From positions 15,996,601 to 16,060,600 of the forward strand of contig NC_064037.1 of the NCBI RefSeq assembly GCF_932526225.1: a stretch of 64,000 nucleotides of DNA. The letters are read 5' to 3'. This document shows, piece after piece, positions 26,001 to 38,900 of this stretch; the stretch's first letter is position 1; the number at the start of each line of letters is the position of its first letter. The position numbers and the translations under genes were made by a program. The notes below the pieces were generated by a model that was not told the DNA's origin, ran no database searches, and worked only from the letters and a program-made list of their open reading frames with translations. The stretch is from Nematostella vectensis. Taxonomy: Eukaryota; Cnidaria; Anthozoa; Actiniaria; Edwardsiidae.

Positions 26001-29000
26001 ATTGAATGCCTTTTATGAATCTTGAGAGTAGGGCGCATTAAGATAAGCATGTGTTTCAGAAATGATTTGGAAATTACTTTTCAACGGTTTTTCAAACTTC
26101 CTGAAATCCAGATTATTTGATATAGTCTTCGTTTCTGTTAGAATTACGCTAAATCTATGCTTGGCTATATAATCTCACATGATCTGATGATGAAATTGAA
26201 ATATGTTTAAAAACAAATTCCAATAGTGTTTTGTGGTATTTACACTACTAAGGAACGATTTCCATCATGTCATGATAAAAATTGAAATAATATTTTTTTC
26301 ATATTTTGTTAAACTTTCTTAGAGCAAGTGCACACAAACCTGTAATGAGTGATGCATGGCTCACCTCACAAGCGACGATACAAAACGCGAAGATATCAAC
26401 GCGATGATCATAGTCTCTTCCTAAAGGGAGAATATAGTCGAAAATGCTTATTAGATGAGAGGGTACAGACCACGATAGACACACAATGTGCCACGCAAAT
26501 GCTTTAAGCGTACCATTAAACATTTCCGGTGCCATCCAATACGGAGTGCCCACCACGGTATATCTGTGTACAAAAGTATACCATGAGTATACATTTTTAA
26601 TATATAGCCGAGTTGGGACTCGGGCTGGGGACGTCATTAGCTCCTTAATTTCCATATCAGTGTTTCGACTATCAAAATGCTGTTGAACTTCCGCACACGG
26701 AAGATGCGTTATTACAAACAAGGAGTCGAAGTCCGGGACAAAGCAATGTGGGAATTCAGGTTAACTTCAATCCAGGGTTTGTCCAGGCTGCAACATGCAA
26801 AGGGCATTCTGAAGGAAGTTCGCGAGTGAGCGAAGGACATTGCGCTCCGCTTCGGCGGACCCCGCCCTAAAATCGGAGACTCCGAGACAGAATGTCGGCA
26901 TTTTACCGACAGCAGGATACAGCAAGAAGAAAGAAACGTGAAAAATGTTACACCCACAGTATGTTCCAACGACAGATACATGCTATTCCCACAACAAAAC
27001 ACACCTTTTCTTGGGAGCTGGTGGTCTGCCCGGGGAGAGAGGCGGTTTACCGCCGTCTGTGGCGGTCGTCAGGTTGGCGGATGGTTGGCCAGACATGTAC
27101 ATTGCGTGTGATAGCGGCTCTTCCTGGTGCAGCCTGGCCAAGCCAAAGTCAGCCACAACAACTGTCATTTCCTGGAATCGAAATTCAAACAGAATTTTTA
27201 GAGTCAATATATTCAACGTTTTCCAGGAAAAAATATAGAATACTTAGGATATCCAGCTATGTAAACAGACCTTTATAATGTGACCATATGCTCAACAAGA
27301 AATAAGGGCTTTACTCAAACCTGACTAATATGACCAGTCCTACCTCATCATTATGTACGAGACAGTTGTTCGAGTTGAGATCTCGGTGCATCACATTCAT
27401 CTCATGCAGATACGCCTGTCAAGGATACAACTTAATATGAAACCGTGCACCAGCCGAAACAGCACATTATTAACAAAAACTGTCAGGTTATCAAATACAC
27501 AATGGATGACGCCGTACGGGAACTTATGCACCCGAGAATTTTTCCGTTGTTTTATGGCACAAGAGCTGCCCGAGAATTTTTACCGAGAACGTTTCCATCA
27601 GTGTCGTCTTGGCCATAAACGATGGAAAAAGTCGAGGCTCCATAAGTTCTTGTACGGCGAAAGCGTGAAATGGGGACAAAACGATATTTTCATAAAGCAT
27701 TTTGGGTAGCGCCATTAACCAATGGGAGCGCGCGTAGCATCGTAGCTATATATTAACCAATGAGAGCGCGCGTAGCACCGTAGCTATATCGACCAATGAG
27801 AGCGCGCGTAGCACCGTAGCTGTATCAACCAATGAGAGCGCGCGTAGCACCGTAGTTGTATCAACCAATGAGAGCGCGCGTAGCACCGTAGCTATATCGA
27901 CCAATGAGAGTGCGCGTAGCACCGTAGCTGTATCAACCAATAAAAGCGTGCGTAGCATCGTAGCTATATATTAACCAATGAGAGCGCGTAGCACCGTAGC
28001 TATATCGACCAATGAGAGCGCGCGTAGCACCGTAGCTGTATTAACCAATGAGAGCGCGCGTAGCACCGTAGTTGTATCAACCAATGAGAGCGCGCGTAGC
28101 ACCGTAGCTATATCGACCAATGAGAGCGCGCGTAGCACCGTAGCTGTATCAACCAATAAAAGCGTGCGTAGCATCGTAGCTATATATTAACCAATGAGAG
28201 CGCGTAGCACCGTAGCTATACCAACCAAGGAGAGCGCTCGTAGCTTCGTAGATGTACCAACCAATGAGAGCGCGCGTAGCACCGTTGCTTTATAGACCAA
28301 TGAGAGCGCGCGTAGCACCGTAGCTGTATCAACCAATGAGAGTGTGCGTACCGTAGCTGTATCAACCAATGAGAGCGCGCGTAGCAACGTAGCTAAATCA
28401 ACAAACGAGATCATGCGTAGTATTGTAATTATATTATCCAATGAGCGAAAACTTACCATCCCAGCAGCAATGTCCCTGGAAATCTTGACTTTCTGAGCCC
28501 ATGACAATGGCCTGGACTGCAAAAAATCAGTACCCAAATAAGTATATATTCAGGTAGTCCATGGCTTCGGAACGTAACGCATCTTAACAGATTACTCTTA
28601 GATGAGGTTCGCTATATTTTTGAAATTTGGGTGTTTCTCTTTTACCTGAGAGCTGTACTTTAGCTTACCTTGTATCAAAGACAGTAAAAAAGTAAAGTAT
28701 TTTTATAGAAGAGGTTTTTGTACCTTGTCCTTTAAGACACGCTGTAACGTGCCACCTGGTATATATTCTAGCGAAAGAAAAAAAAAACATATCAATTCAT
28801 AAGATATCACTCACAAAGAGTCAGGAGCAGAGGTACACTACCAGGAATTCCAGGTCATTTTTTAAGTACCAGGGGGTTGTAGATAATAGTAAGAGTAATC
28901 GTTGAATTGTTGTGATATTGTTTTCTATTTTCGAGCCAGAAAGCTTCAATATCCAATTAAAGCAATGTTTATTAAAGTATCTAGTCTAGGAGGTAGCTAA

Positions 29001-29903
29001 GGATCAAAAAAAAAATATTCCATTCCTTCAATATTGATATAATCATACCTGGTGTACGTACCTTTTCAAAAATTGTCATGTACGTACCTACAATCAGATT
29101 TAAAGTCTTTCCCTTGTACAATATGCCAATGAAGTGAAGCACATTTGGATGTTGCAAACTCTTCAACAGCGCGACCTGTAAAATTAAAGTAAGTTAAGTA
29201 AAGCCGCAATTAAACGGTCCCTTTTAAGGGATCCTTTCCCATCGGCTAACTCAGGCGAGTAAGCGAGACACTTTCAAGCAAATATTCTCGACAATGTATC
29301 AGACAACCGTGGATTGCTATTATGAATTTTTTTTTTCAAGAAGATCTGTTTATTTTCAATGCAAATTCCATCAAAGAGTCACTTAATCGGTATTCCTCAC
29401 TTTACTTAGTTTGAAAAGATTTCGGATTTAAACGGATGGCTCTTCAGAGGGTTTTTTTTCGAAAATTTACTCTTTTCGGACCATCGGTATTCCTGTGGCG
29501 CGAAAAAGCACCCCGACCCCCTCCTCCTTCCTTCGCTTTTTTTGTTCGCCACAGGAATCCCAAAACCAAGAAAACAGAAATTTCTAAATAAACCCACTGA
29601 AGAGCCGGCTAGCATACAAAAAGCTTTATTCCCTTTATTTGATGCCACACACCTCTTTGAGGAAACCAGCCTTTGCCTCATCGTCATAGTTAATCAGCTC
29701 TTTCAAAACCATCACCTCACCCGTAGTCTTGTGGGTTACCTGTGTTGGGAAGGCATCACATTACCCTCAATGCACCGCGAATATAGCTGTGTCAGGATTC
29801 TTAGTAAAACAATACATTCCACACTTGGTGTACCTTCATTACTTGTCCAAAGAAGCCTCTGCCAATGACCTCACCAACAATCAAATCTTTAGGAAGAAAT
29901 ACT
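23011..29903 (-). CDS. LIMK: LIMK exons 7-18: kinase domain
   Basis: Short exons (44-167 bp) cover the catalytic domain in order: VFLPKDLIVGEVIGRGFFGQ, VTHKTTGEVMVLKEL, LQHPNVLHFIGILYKGK, EYIPGGTLQR, SRDIAAGM, AYLHEMNVMHRDLNSNNCLV, VVVADFGLARL, YTVVGTPYWMAPEMFNG, RDYDHRVDIFAFCIVACE, IIGRVEADPDYLPRKK, KFCAGCPAVFYKLAFLCGHL and PPFETVREWLDAI. The DLNS motif marks the LIMK/TESK branch. From DFG Asp528 to the activation Thr578 is 50 residues, about 20 more than in human LIMK1. A Cys replaces the usual Gly/Ser in FAFCIV. Confidence 0.94.
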
Positions 29904-32900
29904 CTGTGGAATAAGGGATTTATCATGGTGATGAATGGTGATCATTGATTGCAATGATAATATTTTTATATACGCGCTTGTTTATCGCTTCTGGTAGATG
30001 TTATGATAAACAGCAAATATATTCTGCATGATAAACATCAATAATAATCTGCATGATCACATTTATAGTGGGAACGTTGATAGCATTTTCATGATAGAAT
30101 TGTCATGATGATGATATGATAAAAATAATTTTATTGCTGATGATTGTGATCATGGTAATGATGTTGATGATGGTGGCAAAAATGCTGGTGTTGATGAAGA
30201 CAGTGATCTTGCAGCTGAAAATGATGATGTTCGATAGTGATGACTGTCGAAAGCGATGGTGAAATTGACGATGTTTGAAAATTGTTATATTCTAATTCTA
30301 ATTATGTTATGCTGGTGGTGATATAATCATGCTAATATTTCTCCATGATAAAATAGATTAATATATGATTGATTGTTTTGCGATCGTAATAGCTTCTTCT
30401 GATGGTGGCGGTAATAAATCAAGAACATCCCATATCGATATGGTAGTTAATTATTACGAAAGTAATGATGACACGTTGGTGTTAACAGTGACATATGGAA
30501 CTTAGATTACATTAAAAATGTGATAGCAACGTATACAACATTATAACGCATACATAAACCCACCTGCTATTAAGGTTATTTCTGAAGGACTGTGCTCTGA
30601 ATAGTGGCGACTTTGGTTTAGGTAGACCAGAAGTACAATTGCTACAGACAAAACACATACATACGTTCATCTCTACCACTGGACTCCGATCCCTGAATTG
30701 TCAACGTTTCAGGTGATAACTGAAGTTTCTGGACGCGCAGTAGCCACAGAAAAATTATGGGCCATGCATGTTTAAGATGGTGTGGTACTACTTAGTGTAA
30801 GAAGTATCTAATTTTGAAGTTCATTTGGGGCGTTAGTATCTTATGCACGTACACCTATTTCAATAACGGTTATCAGCTCAAATGGCGAATGGAAATTGAT
30901 AAACGACCGAAAGGGGCTTATGGGTAGTAATTATTCTTAAAAATGGAGATGGGAAATAACCTTAAGCGATGTCAGAACAATATCTTAATTACATTTAATG
31001 GATAATTGCATGTTTTATTTATATTTTCTGAATTTGGAAGAAATATTTTTTGATTTATGGGTCCTGTCGGTCGTAGAACAATCGCAGTTTGCCGTTAATT
31101 TAAATAGATGTTTGTGTTCATATTGTAACAGACAACCTAGAATCGCCTGTACTAGAGAACAAACGTTTTCCTTTTTGACAAAGTCCTCATGTTGTTGCAA
31201 ACAGCACTCCGTGTGCATGTGAATATAGACTTTTGACTTTTGGTCCATATAATCTTGACATTATAGAGCCAGCTAAGCGAAAGGAGAGGAACAAGCCCTC
31301 TTGGATGAAACACCAAACGACTTAGCCAGGAATTCTGAAACCGGATAGGCTACAAACGACCCATTCCAAGAAGACACACACACCGAAAAGTGTATAGAAA
31401 GTATTTGGCGCGAGGAAAAAGCAGAGCACCCCTAAACTACGTCATGGATTCAGTCCCTTTGGGGCGCGGCATGGAACGTTTAGTTTGATCTCCAAAACTT
31501 TTTAAGATATTCGAACTTCTGAAAACTTGTCTCTTTTTGGAATTGAGACCGCTTCAAAGGGAAGAACTTATATATGTGCTGTAAAGGTGTACATGCAAGC
31601 TGAAAGTCATTTTAGTGTCATTTCGGGAACTAACCGAAAAAGATAAAAACGACATAACCACCCATGCTAAGTTAATGATTTATGGTCGTTCAGATAAATA
31701 CCATAATGTGTTTTGAACGTCGAACCCCGAGCGGATGTTTGTTTACTCAAACCTAGAAATATTATATGTACTACTACTAGATTCTCTGTATATTGTCAAG
31801 AGAGCATAAGATAAGAGAGGGACACTTTGGTATTACCCGCGCGCCATGTCGCGTCCGAATCCGGCTATTTTTAGTAACCACCACCCCACCACTGCGCGTG
31901 AGGATAGACTTGGTTTTAGTCAGCTAGAATACTAAACGTTTCTATGTTCTCCCATTTTCTTAGTATAACTTAAAGTTCTTAAAACCTTTCACTTGCATCA
32001 ATCTAGCCAAAACAAAGCATAGATAAACTTTCAAATTCTGAAAAAGGAATTGAATTTAATTGAAATTTGAATTTTCTACAGATCTTTGAAAATTTTCCTG
32101 GCCGCGCGAAAGGATTGGATCGAGTGAATAATTCCAAGTTTTGGCGGGAAAATCTGAAACAACGTATTTTCCTTAAATCCTTTAAAATTCAGAGACGGCA
32201 ATACCACAAAATAATGGCGAATTGTTTTCAATTGCAATGCTACCCACAATGAAGCGAAGAATAATTTAAAGTCGAGAATTGTATCGTTTTGTTGTAGGTT
32301 TCAAAAACAGCGCGCGCTCGTGAGAATGTCGCCATTCTTGATTGCGAATGCAGCGCGCGAGAACAATGCAAAAACAATTCAAAGACTAAAAAGTATCTGC
32401 TAAATTTTGCAGATTTGTTTTCTGAAGTTAAATAATCATTTGACTACCAGGTTGAGATATAAAGATGACGGTAAAAGTTGTAACCACACAACGTTCTTCA
32501 GCAATAACTAAGAAGACATGAAGATGGGAACCGGCTTAGCGCGCATATGTTTTTTCGTGCAATTTGGTTGACATCTCGATCTACGTCACAAATGACTGGA
32601 CCCGGGCCTTTCAGTTCACGGCCTTTTTTCCGAAGGTTGACCAAAATACCTCGATATTACAGATTTGAGTTATTCGCGCAAACGCGTGTTTTATAGAGTC
32701 CATACGAACCACATACCATTTGGAAGATGAAAATAGGAAGAATTGACAAAGTCTATTAACTCTGAAAGGTTATATGGACTTAAAATACAATCCTGCATCC
32801 AAAGTGCCCATACCTTCGTGGCATAGATGCTGTCCTGACGACCGCATTACCATTATACTCCTCGCATAAATCCCCATTCTTACAGGAAACCTGAAGACCC

Positions 32901-35900
32901 GAGTCGTCCACTGAGGATTGGTTCGTCATGGTGCGCTTATACGCACGTTTAGAGAAGTACGACACAGATTTCGCTCGTTGAATGGCTTTCTCGTCTTCCT
33001 CCTTCTTACTTTGTCTAGAGTCCAAATCAAGACTTTTTTGTTTAGTTAACGGTGGTTTAGACTCCACTAAGCACGTACTAGTTGCCTTCAATGAGAGTGA
33101 AGATGTAGATGTCGCTGATGATGAAGTAGACGACGCTGTGGAAGTTGTAGGTGGTATTTCTATTTTTGTTGCTGGAAATTTGAATGTGGATGTTGAAGAC
33201 AATACTGGGTTGTCTTTTGTTCTGGTGAGGTTGCTCCTCGGTAATGTATTGCGCTCAAATGTTATGTTGTATTCCTCGTCTGGCTTGCTAGTAAGAGCAG
33301 CACCAACCTGCAAGCAAGAAAAAGTGCTTGTTGTTATATCTGTTTCCTGGATATAGACATGATCCATGCATACAATTTTCTGTGAAAAATCCATTTTTCT
33401 CGCTGCATCACTGCGTGAAGTGAATTGGGATTGACGGGCAGCCAAGAGGGAGGAGACTCAGCAATAACCAGATGAAGGAGAGACTCAGCAATAACCAGAT
33501 GAAGGAGAGACTCAGCAATAACCAGATCAAGGAGAGACTCAGCAATAACCAGATCAAGGAGAGACTCAGCAATAACCAGATCAAGGAGAGACTCAGCAAT
33601 AACCAGATGAAGGAGAGACTCAGCAATAACCAGATGAAGGAGAGACTCAGCAATAACCAGATCAAGGAGAGACTCAGCAATAACCAGGTGAAGGAGAGAC
33701 TCAGCAATAACCAGATCAAGGAGAGACCCAGCAATAACCAGATCAAGGAGAGACTCAGCAAAAACCAGATCAAGGAGAGACTCAGCAATAACCAGATGAA
33801 GGAGAGACTCAGCAATAACCAGATCAAGGAGAGACTCAGCAATAACCAGATCAAGGAGAGACTCAGCAATAACCAGATCAAGGAGATACTCAGCAATAAC
33901 CAGATCAAGGAGAGACTCAGCAATAACCAGATCAAGGAGATACTCAGCAATAACCAGATCAAGGAGAGACTCAGCAATAACCAGATAAAGGAGAGACTCA
34001 GCAATAACCAGATCAAGGAGAGACTCAGCAATAACCAGATCAAGGAGATACTCAGCAATAACCAGATCAAGGAGAGACTCAGCAATAACCAGATCAAGGA
34101 GAGACTCAGCAATAACCAGATCAAGGAGAGACTCAGCAATAACCAGATCAAGGAGAGACTCAGCAATAACCAGATCAAGGAGAGACTCAGCAATAACCAG
34201 ATCAAGGAGACTCAGCAATAACCAGATCAAGGAGAGACTCAGCAATAACCAGATCAAGGAGAGACCCAGCAATAACCAGATCAAGGAGAGACTCAGCAAT
34301 AACCAGATCAAGGAGAGACTCAGCAATAACCAGATCAAGGAGAGACTCAGCAATAACCAGATCAAGGAGATACTCAGCAATAACCAGATCAAGGAGAGAC
34401 TCAGCAATAACCAGATAAAGGAGAGACTCAGCAATAACCAGATCAAGGAGAGAGAAAGCCTAAGCTTTCATACCCCCTCCCCACAAAAAAGTAATATGAC
34501 AGAAACTCACAACCCACAAATAAATACTAGACTCTCTGAATCCTATTCCCGAAGGCAACTGGACATTTTAACACTTACCTCTAACAATTTCACAATTATG
34601 CCAATTTCCAATTTCGTAATTTTCTTCACCCATAAAATACCACCAAAAACAAATATGAGGGAAAATTCAACCCTCAAAGAATGTTTTCCCCCTTCTCGCC
34701 CTGTCATTGGGAGAGTTATCTGAGAATAACCTTTCATTTATCTCCTTCACCCTAGACTGTGCAACCCGGGCTGGAGAGGATATAAGTAAAAATTGGAGAT
34801 CTGGTAGATTAAGTTAGTGTTTGCCGAAATCTTGCCCAAATATTGGTGTGATTTTAGAAAGTTTCGCTTGAAAAAAGGGTGATTTTGCCTTTTAAAAGGT
34901 ATTCTTGAATCAGGCCTATTTGGGTGACTTTTTTTTTGTTATGTACCTGATCCACTGTTTCATCTGTGACTTCCATATTGTTGAGCTCCAAGACCTTGTC
35001 ACCTGCTTCAAGAAGAGAGTCTCTTTGCTGAGAATCACGGCCTAGGCTGAACCTTCAAGAGATGGTGGAACATTTGGAATTTCTACTACATTAGGGATGA
35101 TACAACGATGGCAAGAAAAAACATAACACGAAAAATTCATATCCATATGTTGTTATGCATTCTTTCTTATAGATTTCAACCATTCCATTGCCAAACCACG
35201 ATGATTCAATCATGATTCAAACATCAATGAAATGTCAATAGACGGCTAATAAAGGTACATACGATAAGAACCCTATTATGAACCTTCAAAGAAAACGAGA
35301 TATTGGTATAATTATTTGTAGGGTCAACAAATACCTAATTAACAAAAATAATTTAAACGTCGTTTTTTTTCATTTGCCGTTCCAAATGCACGTTTGGCAT
35401 GGTTGAAATGGACAAAAGCGCGCCTGGCAATTTAGACGCTGTTCTTTAGACATGCATTTATCAAAATCTTTTATTTAAAACTGCACTCGACTTGACTCGA
35501 GCTCAACTTGCTCTAAAGTCTTAACATGTAATTCAAAAGAATCAAATTGAAGAGGCTAAATGCTAGAAGAAATAAGACCAATATTTCCTTTTCTTACTTG
35601 CACTTACAGCAAGTAAGTAGTAAATACTTACATAAGCTAAAGTCTACCTAAAGTCTAGCTAAAGTCTAGCTAAAGTCTAGCTAAAGTCTAGCTAAAGTCT
35701 AGCTAAAGTCTAGCTAAAGTCTTGCTATAGTCTAGCTATAATCTAGCTAAAGTCTAGCTAAAGTCTAGCTAAAGTCTAGCTAAAGTCTAGCTAAAGTCTA
35801 GCTAAAGTCTAGCTAAAGTCTTCCTATAGTCTAGCTATAATATAGCTAAAGTCTTCCTATAGTCTAGCTATAGTCTAGCTAAAGTCTAGCTATAATCTAG

Positions 35901-38900
35901 CTAAAGTCTAGCTAAAGTCTAGCTAAAGTCTAGCTAAAGTCTAGCTAAAGTCTAGCTATAGTCTAGCTATAGTCTAGCTAAAGTCTAGCTAAAGTCTAGC
36001 TAAAGTCTAGCTAAAGTCTAGCTAAAGTCTTCCTATAGTCTAGCTATAATATAGCTAAAGTCTAGCTAAAGTCTAGCTAAAGTCTAGCTAAAGTCTTCCT
36101 ATAGTCTAGCTATAGTATAGCTAAAGTCTAGCTAAAGTCTAGCTAAAGTCTTGCTATAGTCTTGCTATAGTCTAGCTAAAGTCTAGCTAAAGTCTAGCTA
36201 AAGTCTAGCTAAAGTCTAGCTATAGTCTAGCTAAAGTCTAGCTAAAGTCTAGCTATAATACGATATTTTATAAAAGACTATAGTGCATATGCTGAGAAAT
36301 GAAAGAACATATTTAGCATCTTTTAGGTTTTTGTTTTATTATAATTATTTTTTGGTTCCTTTAGTTTTCTAATCAAAGAGCGAAATGGCACAATGCATTG
36401 AAATTATATATTGGTAAAACACAAACTACACAACATGTCCTTTTCTGTTTTTAGGGTCGTGTGCAACACCATCATTTTTTAACAGATAACGAAGGACCAA
36501 TCTCATTTAAATAAACTAGGCACATGAGAAGTACAGCATTTGTTTTATACATCTTTCATTGACTGTTCTTTTCATGGATGGGCAGATTAATCAGCATTTG
36601 AATGTCGTTAAACTACATTATGCATTTGGAACGGCACATGAAAAGAACAGTGTCTAAATCCAGCCGGATCCACAGGCGATGGGCATGGGTGGTAAGGCAT
36701 GCAGAGCGACTAAGCCGTGCCAAATAGAATGGACCAGTCTAATTTGATTTAGACGCTGTTCTTTTCATGTACCTAACAACTTCATTTGGAAGGGCGCATG
36801 AAAAGAACAGCATTTAAACTAGGCCTAAGCTGTAACCATAACAAATAAAAATAACAGAAAACATAATGACACTTATTGGAACAGCAAATCATTTCTTTCT
36901 TCTCTGTCATTTATGAAAGAAATTAAATTATTTCTTACTCTTTGATGATGACAATGCTGTTTCTTCTTTTTCCTCCAGTTTGCTTTTTCTCTGATGATTC
37001 AACATTTACAAATATCTTTCTCTTCTTGGTGTCATCTTGTCTTAGCTGCAGATGGTGAATGGAGTGATAAGTTGAGACATTCTGAGTAGACTCCAATGCC
37101 TCAGTCTCCTTGTTGTAGCAATTCCCACTGAAAATTAGATCAGTTGTATTGTTTATTTAGTATTACATTCCAATGACAGGGTTAAATGTGCTTTTAAACA
37201 CACACAGAAACTGAAAGATAGCTGTCATTTTTGTTCTTACTGATACAAGACAGGATTATTTTACTTTCTAAATCCTGTATAACACAGATGCATTCCATGC
37301 GACTTATACATTCAACATCAGACATTTATAGCATGGAACCAATTAATAAATATACCATTTAACACATGCACTATATCAGATGGTTGTAGATTTTGCACTC
37401 ATCATAATTCAAACCACTAAGTGGTCATGAGAAAAAGCATCATGGGGAAACATGCATCCTGACGATTGGTGATAAACCTGATAATTATATGCAATCAAAT
37501 AATTATTACATCAATATGACCTATTAAATTGTTCCTCTTTATACTAGGGTATTGACAGCAGCCACATGAGTATATTGGCAAAATCATTCTATTTATCTGA
37601 GTTTATAAATTTGAACATAATCTACAAGAATTAAATAGGAAAGTTTTAAGTTAAGCACTAATTGAACCCTAATCTTTGATCTTTGTTTTTAATATGCCAA
37701 AGGTAGATAAAATCACAAGGCTTTCAGACAAGCTAGCATTTTTATACGGATAAGTGATGAATTTAGATCTAACTACCTTAACCAAATTAAAAACTATAAA
37801 AAAAATGAAAAAAATTGGCACTAATTTGTTAAGACCATGATGAATGCAAGTTTTATAAAAATGGAAAAAGGCATTTTATATTGTAAGAATAACGAATCAG
37901 GTTTTCTGTCTTCTTCATCTATAAACACCCTAATGTTTTAACTTGCAAAATTTAGTGCATACCAAAGTAGTCTATGCCGTTCCACCATCACATAGTTGTC
38001 ATCGACTGCCAGGAAGCTGTCACAGTGTTGGCAATGGAAGCACTCTGTGTGGAACTTATGATCCCCTATAACCTGTACAATAACCAGAAAATTAAAGAGT
38101 AAGCCTGTGTTACTGTGCAATCACATTATTTTTAGTCACGGGGGGTAGGGTGATGGATGCCCCCCCCCCCCTAAAAAAATAATAAAATAAAAACGCTGTG
38201 GTGCTTATTCAATTTTCACTGTCCTGGACAAGGTGCTAATTTTAGAGGGGTGCTTACTATTGGGAAGACACTTAAATTTATAATATTTCTAGATAAAAGA
38301 GTACCTCTTACAGAATGTGCAAGGAGCAAAAAACCCTTCCCAGCACCCAGACACAGCAAGGAAATAAAATGTTGTGGCTGGATGTACTGTCAGTTATTGT
38401 TACTTTTCTTTTAAGGTACAGCCTTCTTGTCAGTGAAGTCTATTGTGCAACACTTTAAGGCAAGGCGCTTAAAAGTCTTCTTGTCAGTGAAGTCTATTGT
38501 GCAACACTTTCAGGCAAGGCGCTTAAAAGTCTTCTTGTCAGTGAAGTCTATTGTGCAACACTTTCAGGCAAGGCGCTTAAAAGTCTTCTTGTCAGTGAAG
38601 TCTATTGTGCAACACTTTTAGGCAAGGCGCTTAAAAGCCTTCTTGTCAGTGAAGTCTATTGTGCAACACTTTCAGGCAAGGCGCTTAAAAGTCTTCTTGT
38701 CAGTGAAGTCTATTGTGCAACACTTTCAGGCAAGGCGCTTAAAAGCCTTCTTGTCAGTGAAGTCTATTGTGCAACACTTTCAGGCAAGGCGCTTAAAAGT
38801 CTTCTTGTCAGTGAAGTCTATTGTGCAACACTTTCAGGCAAGGCGCTTAAAAGTCTTCTTGTCAGTGAAGTCTATTGTGCAACACTTTCAGGCAAGGCGC

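Noticed and set aside
27746-28537. Repetitive Leu/Ala/Val frames in the 36-bp array
   Set aside because: Period artefacts; the only real coding part nearby is the LIMK exon 28516-28457.
33334-34446. 370-codon minus-strand frame (and 249-265-codon frames in other phases)
   Set aside because: It lies over the 27-bp minisatellite; all frames are open because the unit is a multiple of three and lacks stops. No domain, and it sits in a LIMK intron.
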